Below are positions 44,479 to 53,162 of a stretch of DNA of 64,000 bases, one piece after another. Within the stretch, counting starts at the first letter, position 1; every line of letters begins with the position of its first letter. The DNA lies in the NCBI RefSeq assembly GCF_035013185.1, contig NZ_JAYGJO010000027.1, forward strand, positions 10,617-74,616, read 5' to 3'. The DNA comes from Acerihabitans sp035013185 (lineage in GTDB: Bacteria > Pseudomonadota > Gammaproteobacteria > Enterobacterales > Enterobacteriaceae). Position numbers and translations under genes: made by a program. The notes beneath the pieces were generated by a model. That model was not told the origin of the DNA. It saw only the letters and a list, made by a program, of their open reading frames with translations, and did no database searches.

Positions 44479-45507
44479 ATGTTTCACCCCGGTCGCTCCA
44501 CCCGCGCCCGTTTAACATGGTGCTTCGGTTGTCTGTTGGCGGCGTCTACTCCCGCAGCAGCCCATACTCCTGGCCACTTTGCAGAAGAACAAATCCGCTA
44601 TATCGCCACCTATTTCCCCGGACGCATGTCAGGCAGTCCGGCGGAACTGATGGCGGCAGATTACCTACGCCAGCGTTTTAGCCAACTGGGCTTTCACAGC
44701 GATCTGCGTGCTTTTAATACCCGCTATCAGTTCCATGGCGGCGAAGGAAAAGACGACAGGCGGAAAATAACCACCACTTCGGTGATCGCCGCCAAGGCCG
44801 GTTCCACTCCGGGTGAAGTGCTGATTATCGCACACTCTGATACTTTTATGCCGCGCAGCGATAAGGATTTAAACGCTAATCTGGGCGGTCTGTCACTACA
44901 GGGCGTGGATGATAATGCCTCCGGCTTGGGGGTGATGTTGGGTTTAGCGCAACAGCTCAGCAAGACCCCGCTGATGGTGGGTGTGCGATTTGTCGCGCTC
45001 AGCGCCGGCGAACCCAGTACCTTGGGAGCAGATAATTATCTTCAGCGCATGTCGCCGCAGGAGAAACGCAACACGCTGTTGGTGATTAATCTCGATAGTC
45101 TGATTGGCGGCGACAAGCTGCGGGTGGACTATAACCCAGACAGCGGGGACAGCCGCCTGAAAATACTGGTGAAAAATTTGGGTAACCAGGCACGTCAGGC
45201 TGGTATTCCACTCATTATCAATGCGCGCATCAAAATATCTGCGGACTGCCCAAGCGACGCTTTGCCGTTCGCCAAGGCCGGATTCCCAGTCATCGATGTT
45301 GGGTCGGGTATCACCGGTAATAGCTGCCGCCAGCGTAGAATCAGTCGCAATTTTCCCCAGGGCATGGTGCGCTACCAAGGTCAGCTCGATAATATCCAAA
45401 ATCTGGATACCCATCTTACCGGGCAAATCAGTAAACGCGCTAGGGACAGTATGAAACTGCTGTGGCCATTATTGCAGGAAGTGACGCAGGTTGTAAAAGC
45501 ACGTTAA
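44479..45507 (+). CDS. iap: Iap-like M28-family protein, probably without peptidase activity
   Basis: Homologue of E. coli Iap (alkaline phosphatase isozyme conversion aminopeptidase, about 345 aa). 342 aa. Sec signal 1-28 (CLLAASTPAAAHT). Metal motifs AHSDTFMPRSDKDLNANLGG, GVDDNASGLGVMLGLA and NLDSLIGGDKL are conserved. The segment that in E. coli reads SGEEEGKLGAE is SAGEPSTLGAD here: aligned, the first Glu (general base) becomes Gly. Near the C-terminus the region matching WHDVRLDNHQHID reads RYQGQLDNIQNLD, so the His metal ligand is also lost. It is divergent from cysG, next to cysD as in E. coli. Confidence 0.85.
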   Translation: MFHPGRSTRARLTWCFGCLLAASTPAAAHTPGHFAEEQIRYIATYFPGRMSGSPAELMAADYLRQRFSQLGFHSDLRAFNTRYQFHGGEGKDDRRKITTTSVIAAKAGSTPGEVLIIAHSDTFMPRSDKDLNANLGGLSLQGVDDNASGLGVMLGLAQQLSKTPLMVGVRFVALSAGEPSTLGADNYLQRMSPQEKRNTLLVINLDSLIGGDKLRVDYNPDSGDSRLKILVKNLGNQARQAGIPLIINARIKISADCPSDALPFAKAGFPVIDVGSGITGNSCRQRRISRNFPQGMVRYQGQLDNIQNLDTHLTGQISKRARDSMKLLWPLLQEVTQVVKAR

Positions 45508-45902
45508 GTCAAACTACCCTGACCAGCATACTGCTCAGGGTAGACGATCCACTCTTGAATAAAGCGGGCCCATCGCACCAGCTTTTTTATTGGTCCTGCT
45601 TGATTTACCAAACGCTATTCAAGACCCGGGGCATTATTTGGTGTGCCTGAATGTCTCGGGTCAAGACTTCGGTGGAAATGCCAATATACTTATTTTCATT
45701 TTTTTATTATTAATGAAATAGCCGCCAATCGATAACGGCTATTCAATTTCTTAAATTTGTCATGCTACGCTAATATACCATCTATGGATAAATATGATTT
45801 CCTACTTTACGAAGCGAACAAAGTGACGTCTCTGTTATAGAACAGATTTGAGAGAAATAGGGTTATTACGCACTTCCCGGTATCAGCAACCAAACGATAA
45901 TA
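45508..45902. other. iap 3' region, no CRISPR
   Basis: 395 bp without a gene. Just after iap, CTACCCTGA/TCAGGGTAG (45514-45522 with 45535-45543) forms a 9-bp hairpin with no T run, a probable iap 3' structure. In E. coli a CRISPR array follows iap; no direct-repeat array is seen here. 45680-45860 is AT-rich and near the 3' end of the transporter gene. Confidence 0.55.
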
Positions 45903-46808
45903 TCAGACGATGGGTTGTGTTTTTACAATGCTACTTTTCTCCTCGGAGTAAACCATGATGGTTGAACCCGTGATAGCAAGGATGATACCGATAAAAGCGT
46001 AGGTTGTGGGCAGCGTTTGGTAAATCAATAATGAAATGACGGCGGTAAGCACCGGAGCCAAAGCATTAGTACAAGGCGCAACAATGATAGCTTTACCTCT
46101 GGAGAGCGCCATGACCAAAAATAAAGCACCAACGGCATTCAACACCTGCGTGGCAGCGGTAATTAAATAGGCGGCAGCCGGGTAACCAACGCTCTTATCA
46201 GGGATCATGGCGTAGGCGATGGGTGCCAGGATAATACCGGTAAGCGTCATATAAAAGAAGATAGAACTATCCTGTATATTACAGTTTGAAGCCCGTTTCA
46301 TAAAAAATGCTTGTAGCCCCCATGCCAAGCAAATTATGACTGAAAAAATCAACCATAGCGATCCGCTGACTTGGGTACCATCACCTTGGCTAATGCTAAA
46401 TGCCAAGATCGACAATAGTGCCAAAATAATGCCCAATGTACCGAGAAAATTAATTCTCTCTTTTAATAAGACCAGAGACAAAATAACCGTAATGGCTGGG
46501 GAGATTGATATAATAGGGAAAACCAAATATGCCGGAGCCCCCATGCCCAATGTTTTGAATAACAATAACTGGCCACCCGCACCAGTAAACCCAATCACCA
46601 ATCCATAGATAATTGATTGTGGTGAAAAATCAATTTTCTTACCTTTAAGTGTAAAATAGCAGGGAATTAACATGGTAATTGCCCATATTATATAAATCCA
46701 CTGATCGGGAAAACTGTACTTTTGTGTAGGAAAGGCACTAACCCCTCCCCAAACACCCCAGGTTAACACGACCATTAATGTATAAATTATCCACGAATTT
46801 CTTTTCAT
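45903..46808 (-). CDS. DMT-superfamily (EamA) permease, probable sugar importer
   Basis: Ten-helix membrane protein of 301 aa with two EamA-type halves (ITMLIPCYFTLKGKK to helix 5; SGSLWLIFSVIICLAWGLQA onward) and conserved GNxxWGxxxxxxK-like start ILTWGVWGGVSAFP. Start at 46808 is 2 nt after the kinase stop; an upstream extension overlaps the kinase. Last gene of the amino-sugar operon. Given its place next to a sugar kinase I infer import of free (amino)sugar. Export cannot be excluded. Confidence 0.85.
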   Translation of the reverse strand: MKRNSWIIYTLMVVLTWGVWGGVSAFPTQKYSFPDQWIYIIWAITMLIPCYFTLKGKKIDFSPQSIIYGLVIGFTGAGGQLLLFKTLGMGAPAYLVFPIISISPAITVILSLVLLKERINFLGTLGIILALLSILAFSISQGDGTQVSGSLWLIFSVIICLAWGLQAFFMKRASNCNIQDSSIFFYMTLTGIILAPIAYAMIPDKSVGYPAAAYLITAATQVLNAVGALFLVMALSRGKAIIVAPCTNALAPVLTAVISLLIYQTLPTTYAFIGIILAITGSTIMVYSEEKSSIVKTQPIV

Positions 46809-46809
46809 A

Positions 46810-47778
46810 TTATTCACCAAGGCTAAGTTTTTTAAGGACGGCACCCGCAAGTGGATTGCCACTTATTTTTGCAGCATAGATCGCAGCCCCCATGGAGGGG
46901 TTATATTTAGGTTGGCATACCCGGTAATAACCGTTTAAATTCGCAAGTTCATGGATAAAGGGATCCAGGATAATGTCCCCGCAATTAAACACGCCGCCGG
47001 TATACGAAACCATGGTAGTTTCATCTGGTGAATAGTCCAATTCCTTGCGGACCGACTCTACCATTATGGCCAATTCTTTTGCCGCAGTGCAAAAGAGTTT
47101 ATAACTTTCCTTATCTCCTTCGATTGCCGCTTCATAGGCTATTTTTGCAACCGACGCTATTTTTGTGCGATCTCCTTGCCATTTATTAAAGACCAAATCA
47201 TTGATATCAAGGTCGACATCAATATGATATTTACTTTTGATCATGTCATATAAAATATCCATTTTCAGTCGATGATCAGACATTTTAGAAAAGAGGTTAA
47301 GGGCATTGCAGCCGATCCAATACGCGCTGCCTTCATCGCTGAACAGTTCTCCCCACCCGCCACAGCGGGCGTTTTTCCCGTTATGCTCTCCATAGGCGAT
47401 GGATCCGGTGCCGGAAACGATATTAATGCCGTCTTGGCAACCTAGGCTAGCAGCCCAGCCACAAACCATATCGTTATTACATCGATATTTCTGCGTGCTG
47501 AGCAACGCCGCGGGAATGTGATCAAGAAAGGCCACATCAGCCGATACTTCACCGTAGGCCGGTAGGCCAAAAAAAGAGTAATCGATCGCGTCGGGCAGGA
47601 CATCGGCGCGCCGGCATACTTCTACAATACCGCTGGCGATAATAGTTTTACTCTTCTCCCGTCCGACGTTTAAATAATAGCAAGTGGACGTTTCATGTTG
47701 AGCTAAAATCTCCCCTTGCGCGTTGATTAACACAAAGGCCGTTTTGGTGCCACCGCCGTCCACGCCCAGAAAAATCAT
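46810..47778 (-). CDS. BadF/BcrA-family N-acetylglucosamine-kinase-like sugar kinase
   Basis: ASKHA-fold kinase, 322 aa. Phosphate-1 motif VDGGGTKTAFVLIN (residues 5-18), second phosphate motif NIVSGTGSIAYG, and adenosine motif YTGGVFNCGDII; CGGWGELFSDEGSAYWIG is characteristic of GlcNAc-kinase-like members. Overlaps the aldolase gene by 4 nt (ATGA). I infer that it phosphorylates a free hexosamine, probably at C6, to feed AgaS and KbaYZ. No PTS gene is present in the operon. Confidence 0.88.
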   Translation of the reverse strand: MIFLGVDGGGTKTAFVLINAQGEILAQHETSTCYYLNVGREKSKTIIASGIVEVCRRADVLPDAIDYSFFGLPAYGEVSADVAFLDHIPAALLSTQKYRCNNDMVCGWAASLGCQDGINIVSGTGSIAYGEHNGKNARCGGWGELFSDEGSAYWIGCNALNLFSKMSDHRLKMDILYDMIKSKYHIDVDLDINDLVFNKWQGDRTKIASVAKIAYEAAIEGDKESYKLFCTAAKELAIMVESVRKELDYSPDETTMVSYTGGVFNCGDIILDPFIHELANLNGYYRVCQPKYNPSMGAAIYAAKISGNPLAGAVLKKLSLGE

Positions 47779-48647
47779 GATTCGCTCCCTATGGTTAATT
47801 TCCCTGCAGAGCCACAGATCCGGATTTTACTGTAAACAACGTGTTTCATCGCATCCATGCCCACTCGCATGTAAAAGCGGGGGTCGTTAGCCTCTGGATT
47901 GACGGAAAAATACTGTTTAATCGCACCTGCAAAAGCAATTTTAAGCTCGGTACCGACGTTCACCTTACTGATACCAAGTTGAACTGCGCGAATAATATAC
48001 TCATCGGGCACATCGCTACCGCCGTGCAAAACAATCGGTATATCCACCTTTGCCGCGATAGTTGCTAATCGTTCAAAATCTATTTTAGGGGTTTTTGTAT
48101 ACAACCCGTGGGCGGTGCCTATAGCAATAGCAAGGCTGTCGATCCCGGTGAGTTTGACAAACTCAACCGCTTCATCCGGGTCGGTAAGAAAACTTTGGCT
48201 GGCGCTAACATCTTTATCATCTTCAATGCCGCCTAATCTGCCTAGCTCCGCCTCAACGCTACAGTCGTATTTATGGCAAAAATCGGTCACATCCTTGACC
48301 AAAGCGACGTTATCGGAAAAAGTTAAATGACTGGCATCTATCATGGCGCTGCGGGCACCGGCGAAAACCTTATTACGGATGTCGCTAAGATCTTCATGGT
48401 GATCCAGATGCAACGCGATAGGTATGTCAAACGTACCGGCAAAGGATTGACATAACGCATTGAGATCCTTGAATGCAATATGCCTAAAGGTACTGGGCGA
48501 GCCGGCAAGGATAACTGGCGATTGTCGTTCATGGCAAGCTTCCAATACTGCCTGGATTGTTTCCGCGTTATGTATATTAAAAGCAGGAACAGCAAATTTT
48601 TCTTCTTTTGCTCTAGCCAGTAAATATTTTGTAGATATTATTCGCAT
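47775..48647 (-). CDS. kbaY: Tagatose-1,6-bisphosphate aldolase, class II (KbaY/GatY type)
   Basis: Zinc aldolase that splits tagatose-1,6-bisphosphate to DHAP and glyceraldehyde-3-P. 290 aa (KbaY 286). Zinc and catalytic motifs LHLDHHEDLSDIRN (Asp near residue 82, His 83), EAELGRLGGIEDD, IGTAHGLYTKTPKIDFERL, VLHGGSDVPDEYI, and phosphate-binding VNVGTELKIAF. Start at 48647 (MRIISTKYLL) with GAGAG upstream. The C-terminal residues after IRICGSAGKL diverge from the family end. KbaZ of this operon is the expected non-catalytic partner. Confidence 0.92.
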   Translation of the reverse strand: MRIISTKYLLARAKEEKFAVPAFNIHNAETIQAVLEACHERQSPVILAGSPSTFRHIAFKDLNALCQSFAGTFDIPIALHLDHHEDLSDIRNKVFAGARSAMIDASHLTFSDNVALVKDVTDFCHKYDCSVEAELGRLGGIEDDKDVSASQSFLTDPDEAVEFVKLTGIDSLAIAIGTAHGLYTKTPKIDFERLATIAAKVDIPIVLHGGSDVPDEYIIRAVQLGISKVNVGTELKIAFAGAIKQYFSVNPEANDPRFYMRVGMDAMKHVVYSKIRICGSAGKLTIGSES

Positions 48648-48723
48648 ATATTTCTCTCTTAAACGATGGTTCATCTATCACTATTTTATCGAGGGTAAAA
48701 CACCGGCAGAGGAAAGTGGTATT

Positions 48724-49875
48724 TCATAATGTCAGTTTATGAATAACCACCCCTTCCACTACACGATTAACCACACCGGTAGGCGAAGGATTATCCGGTG
48801 ACCCGCCTGAATTGAGCGACGTTAAGTAGGCAAATATTTGTGCATATAATAAATAACAAAAACCAAGATGCAGATCATCTGTACCGGTGGTCGTGGGCAG
48901 ATAGATAAACTCACCCTCGTTAATGTGTTCAGCATGAATATCAGCAATAGCAATAACCCGGCGCGCCACCTTGTCATTTTTCAGTTCGGCGAATAAGTCC
49001 AGATCGTACTTTCTGGTGTAAACCGAGTTAGAGACAAAGACTACTATCAGTGTTTCGCCGTTGACGATGGACTTGGGTCCATGGCGAAAACCGGTTGGGC
49101 TGTCATAAAATGTGCTGATTTTCCCGGCGGTCAGCTCAAGAATTTTCAATGCAGACTCCTGGGCAACGCCCTGCAGTCCGCCGCTACCAAGGTAGACCAC
49201 ACGCTGAAATGCGTCATCGCCGAATAACGGCGCGCTATGCAGCAAATGCTGGTCGATGATCGCTCGGCCATTGTCGATAATCGGCTGAAAGGTCTTTAGG
49301 TTGTATTCGGCAGGAGCCAATACCGCCAGGCAGCTCAGCATCATATTGGTGACGCTGCTGGTCATGGCAAAACCCTGATCGTGGGTTTCCGGCGGCATCA
49401 GCAACGATAAGGTATTGGCGCTGTCAGCAAATGCCGTATGTAACCTGCCGGCTTCATTACAGGTAATGATCAGATGAAAACAATTCTTGCTGATTTGGTT
49501 AGCTAACTCTATCGCCGCCACGCTTTCCGGGCTGTTGCCCGAGCGACCAAATGAGATCAATAGCGTAGGACATGAGCAAGAGAGGTACTCCAGTGGATTA
49601 CTGACCAGATCGGTTGTGGCAATAGCCTCAACACGCAGATTTAGTTTTTGCGTCAGTGCCGGAACCAGGATCTTGCCAATAAATGCCGAGGTTCCCGCAC
49701 CGGTAAATATTATTCGCAGGGCGGGTAACGTTAATAAGGGATGCAAAAACGCATCAATCCGGTCGCGTTGCTGTTCAACCATAGTCAGCGTTTTATGCCA
49801 GGTATCCGGCTGCTGCATGATTTCTTGTGCAGTGGCGTATTCTAGGACATGACTCGTATGGGTAGAATGAGACAT
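48724..49875 (-). CDS. agaS: Galactosamine-6-phosphate deaminase/isomerase AgaS
   Basis: SIS-domain protein, 383 aa (E. coli AgaS 384). First SIS domain IIFTGAGTSAFIGKILVPAL and LLISFGRSGNSPESVAAIEL; second VVYLGSGGLQGVAQESALKI, LELTAGKISTFYDSPTGFRH and GPKSIVNGETLIVVFVSN. E. coli AgaS converts galactosamine-6-P to tagatose-6-P with ammonia release. In the operon it lies between kbaY and kbaZ, so its role in hexosamine breakdown is well supported. Confidence 0.95.
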   Translation of the reverse strand: MSHSTHTSHVLEYATAQEIMQQPDTWHKTLTMVEQQRDRIDAFLHPLLTLPALRIIFTGAGTSAFIGKILVPALTQKLNLRVEAIATTDLVSNPLEYLSCSCPTLLISFGRSGNSPESVAAIELANQISKNCFHLIITCNEAGRLHTAFADSANTLSLLMPPETHDQGFAMTSSVTNMMLSCLAVLAPAEYNLKTFQPIIDNGRAIIDQHLLHSAPLFGDDAFQRVVYLGSGGLQGVAQESALKILELTAGKISTFYDSPTGFRHGPKSIVNGETLIVVFVSNSVYTRKYDLDLFAELKNDKVARRVIAIADIHAEHINEGEFIYLPTTTGTDDLHLGFCYLLYAQIFAYLTSLNSGGSPDNPSPTGVVNRVVEGVVIHKLTL

Positions 49876-49900
49876 AATATTTTCTAAGCCTTATAAAAAT

Positions 49901-51184
49901 TTAATGACACGCTAATGAATATGCTTTTATGACATTGATGATTTTATCGATGATGAGGTTTTTCGGGTTTAGTGTTAACTCACCCGCTCTTACCCGAGCA
50001 TATTGCTCAGGTAGATATTGATTTAATAAGGGTAATGGGATATCTGCATTACTCAGATTATCGATCAGGGTTTGATAACTTCGCTGAACCCGTTCATTAG
50101 GCCAGTAATATCTTATTCTGTCGGAATAACTATATCGGCGCGCCAATCTTTGTTCATTTTCGTCGCCATGATAATGATGAAGCCAATACTCAGGCTCTTC
50201 TTGCATCACGGATTCAAGGGTCGCGCGCAACTTAGAGAGATTATCGAGGACAATCTCTTGTTCAATGCATTCAAGGGAAAACAGCGCTTCGCGCAGCGCA
50301 AAAGTTAACGCTGGCCCAACCTTGAGGATGGCGAAATGATCACGCACCAATTGCTGAAATGCATTGGGTAGCTGATAATCCGTGGAATGAGCCTCATAAA
50401 CCAAATAAGGATACTCATTGATCATTTGACTTAATTCTTCCGCCAATTCGGGTTGATAATCAATCACCTGGGTATGATCAAACTCCACCCCTGGCTGTAC
50501 CACCAATCCGATAACCCGCGGCCATGTATCCTTGAGTCCCCGTTGTGCAAAAGCCTGCTGATGCGTTTTTATCGTGCGCGCCGCCGCCGCCGGAGCGGTC
50601 ACTGCCAACGTCTGCAGTTCCTCTTTGGCCCCGCCGGGTACCGGGACTTCGGTGCCAATGATATAAACAATATCGCGGCAGCCAAAATTGTCGTAGGCAG
50701 TATCTTCAGCTATTTTTGCCAATCTTGCCGAGCGTGCCGCAACGATCTGATCGCTCAGTGGAACGCTGTCGTCCCGACAGGCCATGCTACAATCAAGATG
50801 AATTTTTTTAAAACCTGCCGCGACATAAGCAGCAACCAGCACCTCTGCTTTATCCATCGCCGCGTCGGCGGTCAGTCCCTGCCAGCGATTCGGTCCCAGG
50901 TGATCACCGCCCAAAATCAGTTTTGACGTGTCAAAACCAATACTTGCAGCTTGTGCCATGATGGCCTGGAAAAAATCGGCGGGCGTCATGCCGGTATAAC
51001 CGCCATATTGATCGACCTGGTTTGAGGTTGCTTCCACCAGCAGCAGCGTATTTTCCGCTTTGGCATGCAATAGCGCCGCCTCCAGTACCAAAGGATGTGC
51101 GGAGCAGATGGCATAGATGCCGATCGACTGACCTTGTTTATGTTGCTCCAGTAATGTCTTCAACGGCATACTTTTTGTTTCCAT
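49901..51184 (-). CDS. kbaZ: Tagatose-1,6-bisphosphate aldolase subunit KbaZ
   Basis: Chaperone-like partner needed for full activity and stability of KbaY/GatY aldolase. 427 aa (KbaZ 426). Family segments GIYAICSAHPLVLEAAL, VEATSNQVDQYGGYTGM, LGGDHLGPNRWQ, KIHLDCSMACRDD, IGTEVPVPGGA and VVQPGVEFDH. First gene of the minus-strand amino-sugar operon; GGAAGGATAATGG gives the start. The promoter is in the 404-bp gap to agaR. Confidence 0.95.
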   Translation of the reverse strand: METKSMPLKTLLEQHKQGQSIGIYAICSAHPLVLEAALLHAKAENTLLLVEATSNQVDQYGGYTGMTPADFFQAIMAQAASIGFDTSKLILGGDHLGPNRWQGLTADAAMDKAEVLVAAYVAAGFKKIHLDCSMACRDDSVPLSDQIVAARSARLAKIAEDTAYDNFGCRDIVYIIGTEVPVPGGAKEELQTLAVTAPAAAARTIKTHQQAFAQRGLKDTWPRVIGLVVQPGVEFDHTQVIDYQPELAEELSQMINEYPYLVYEAHSTDYQLPNAFQQLVRDHFAILKVGPALTFALREALFSLECIEQEIVLDNLSKLRATLESVMQEEPEYWLHHYHGDENEQRLARRYSYSDRIRYYWPNERVQRSYQTLIDNLSNADIPLPLLNQYLPEQYARVRAGELTLNPKNLIIDKIINVIKAYSLACH

Positions 51185-51197
51185 TATCCTTCCCTTC

Positions 51198-51242
51198 CTT
51201 TCTTTGTGTTGATCAAAGATTACATTATGACCACAAAGAAAG
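51198..51242. promoter_or_regulatory. Perfect inverted repeat upstream of kbaZ
   Basis: CTTTCTTTGTG (51198-51208) and its exact complement CACAAAGAAAG (51232-51242), centres 34 bp apart. It lies 14-58 bp upstream of the kbaZ start. The CTTTCTTT half resembles the Y-rich part of the AgaR operator, so it is a candidate repressor site or a transcript-leader hairpin. Confidence 0.55.
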
Positions 51243-51261
51243 AAAAGAAAAGATCACACTC

Positions 51262-51277
51262 TGTGATGGTGATCATA
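51262..51277. promoter_or_regulatory. Candidate CRP-cAMP site
   Basis: TGTGATGGTGATCATA matches TGTGA-N6-TCACA at 8 of 10 conserved positions. Located about 85 bp upstream of kbaZ, so it could activate the operon when glucose is absent. It overlaps the AgaR-like site by four bases. Confidence 0.5.
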
Positions 51278-51297
51278 AAATAACAAAACGAAATGTA
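51274..51297 (-). promoter_or_regulatory. Candidate AgaR operator
   Basis: Minus-strand TACATTTCGTTTTGTTATTT followed by TATG fits most positions of the E. coli AgaR consensus WRMMTTTCRTTTYRTTTYNY (recalled). The TTTCGTTTTGTT core is exact. Confidence 0.55.
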
Positions 51298-51588
51298 TAA
51301 ATGCCAATTTCCTTTCTTTTGTAAGTAATGAGCGCGCACTTGGCTGAACATAGCCACTTACCCGCACCAGATGGATGACCGGCGCAGATGGGTGGCTATA
51401 GACCGTGTGGGGCCACTCGGGGCAGCGTTAAAAATTCGACAGTACTGCTGGTTGGTGGTTACAATAGCTTACCGAGGGGAAGTAATAAGGGAATGAAAGG
51501 CCTACGGGCTACATTTTATTACCCGCACCTTCGTGACATGAGTTCGATGTTTTACCCGTAGGGATGGCAGTATGAAGGATGCGATGAT

Positions 51589-52386
51589 ATGAATCTTAGT
51601 GATAAAACGCTTTCTACCAGCGCGCGCCGTGAGCGCATCGTTAATCAGTTGAAGACCCTAGGCAGTGTGCAGGTGAATGAGCTAGCGGCGGATTTTTCCG
51701 TCTCAACGGTTACCATCCGTAACGATCTGTCCTTTTTGGAAAAACAAGGTGTCGCCACCCGTGCATATGGTGGCGCGATGCTGAGCACTGCGCCAGCAGT
51801 GGAAACTGAACGCTCCATTGCCGCCAAGCTGTCGGAACATCCCACGATTAAAGAACGTATTGCCAAGCAGGCGGCTTCGCTTATCCTACCGGGAAGCACC
51901 ATTATTTTGGATTCAGGTACCACGACCTATGAAATTGCACGCCAACTGCGTGGTCATGAGGAGGTCATTGTTATGACCAATGGCATGAATGTGGCGGATG
52001 CGTTAATTGATGCCCCGGGCGTTGATTTATTGGTCACTGGGGGACGCCTGCGACGCCATTCGTTATCTTTTTTTGGCAGCCAGGCCGAAACCTCTTTGCA
52101 AAATTATCATTTTGATATGTTATTTCTTGGTGTGGATGGCTTGGACCCCTTAATGGGGATAACCACGCATAACGAAGATGAAGCCAGGCTAAATCGTTGT
52201 ATGTGTGACGCGTCGAAAAAAATTATCGTGGTAACCGACTCATCAAAATTTTACCGCATCAGTCTGCACAAAATTATTGGCATTGATCGTGTCGATAAAA
52301 TTATTACGGACAGCAATATCCCTGGTACATTGCTGGAAATATTTGAGAATAAAGGCATTGAAGTAATATTAGTGGCAAGTGAATAA
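51589..52386 (+). CDS. agaR: DeoR-family repressor of the amino-sugar operon (AgaR-like)
   Basis: 265-aa repressor (E. coli AgaR 269). N-terminal winged HTH (VNELAADFSVSTVTIRNDLSFL, residues 28-50), C-terminal DeoR sensor domain (ILDSGTTTYEIARQL, TNGMNVADAL, LLVTGGRLRRHSLSFFG, DMLFLGVDGLDPLMGITTHN, VVTDSSKF). These sense a phosphorylated sugar in the family. Divergent from kbaZ-agaS-kbaY. An AGGATGCGATGATATG stretch precedes the start. Confidence 0.93.
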   Translation: MNLSDKTLSTSARRERIVNQLKTLGSVQVNELAADFSVSTVTIRNDLSFLEKQGVATRAYGGAMLSTAPAVETERSIAAKLSEHPTIKERIAKQAASLILPGSTIILDSGTTTYEIARQLRGHEEVIVMTNGMNVADALIDAPGVDLLVTGGRLRRHSLSFFGSQAETSLQNYHFDMLFLGVDGLDPLMGITTHNEDEARLNRCMCDASKKIIVVTDSSKFYRISLHKIIGIDRVDKIITDSNIPGTLLEIFENKGIEVILVASE

Positions 52387-52532
52387 TATTACTGCCATAC
52401 AAACCCGGCACCCACGCGCTGCCCCATCAAGATAATTATCCTCAACGGGCGATGAATAAGAGAGTATTCGCCTTTTGGTCTGATACCACGTTTTTGATAA
52501 CATTGGCGCGATCATCCTCGATGATGAGCATA

Positions 52533-53162
52533 TTATTCTACAAGCGCCAACTCAGCGTCACTGAGTTGTTTGATAAGGTGTATTCGCAGAGCCTTAACCA
52601 CAATACGTTTTGGTGCACCACACCAGATAAAATTGGTCTCGGCTACCGGCAAAAAATCCATATCAGGCATAAAAACATGACCCAACAACGCTTGAGATCG
52701 TGCTGTTTTTAAGTATTTCTCAATGCTGTTAAAAAATTCGTCCGGCGAACGGTACTTATCTCTCTTTTTGACACCGGATGTCCAGACCATAAAAACCCAT
52801 CCCTCCACCTCGCTGTGCTCGACAAGACGACTATTCATCCCATTAATCAGTGGCCTAAACCATTTGCTCTCATTACAACCAAAAGGATAAACGACTTTCA
52901 CTTCGATATGTTTTATCAGTGAGGCTTCATCACCGTATCCCTGATACAGGCTCAGATCTCTTTTTTTATCTTCGTCATAGAGTGAATAACGTTGGTCATC
53001 ATGTCCCTCCATGGGGGTAAAACCCAAATCGAAATTGGCGATATGGCAGATCTCGGTGCATATCCAACGTTCACAGGTTGCAAAATTAAATCTTTTTGCA
53101 TAATGTTCATTATGCTCCCATATATATTGGCAAATTTTGCCTAAAAAATTATCAATATCCAT
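52533..53162 (-). CDS. Hypothetical protein with E-x-K motif (possible nuclease-fold)
   Basis: 209 aa from ATG at 53162; a TTG nine codons upstream is an alternative. No family recognised. There is no signal or membrane segment. DLSLYQGYGDEASLIKHIEVKVVYPFG contains an acidic residue followed by EVK on a hydrophobic strand, as in PD-(D/E)xK nucleases; this is a pattern-based guess. Cys residues are in CERWICTEICHIANF and IWCGAPKRIVVKALR. Lone gene between agaR and cysH, flanked by AT-rich noncoding DNA, so likely acquired. Confidence 0.7.
   Translation of the reverse strand: MDIDNFLGKICQYIWEHNEHYAKRFNFATCERWICTEICHIANFDLGFTPMEGHDDQRYSLYDEDKKRDLSLYQGYGDEASLIKHIEVKVVYPFGCNESKWFRPLINGMNSRLVEHSEVEGWVFMVWTSGVKKRDKYRSPDEFFNSIEKYLKTARSQALLGHVFMPDMDFLPVAETNFIWCGAPKRIVVKALRIHLIKQLSDAELALVE

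Larger units (their letters stand above)
51185..51588. promoter_or_regulatory. aga operon/agaR divergent control region
   Basis: 404-bp gap between the divergent operon and repressor gene. The left 120 bp hold three candidate sites listed separately (inverted repeat 51198-51242, CRP site 51262-51277, AgaR-like site 51274-51297). The right 270 bp are less structured; TTACAATAG near 51460 could be part of an agaR promoter. Confidence 0.6.

Noticed and set aside
45508..45902. Possible CRISPR array downstream of iap
   Set aside because: E. coli has one here, but no regularly spaced direct repeats are visible; only a single hairpin and unique sequence.
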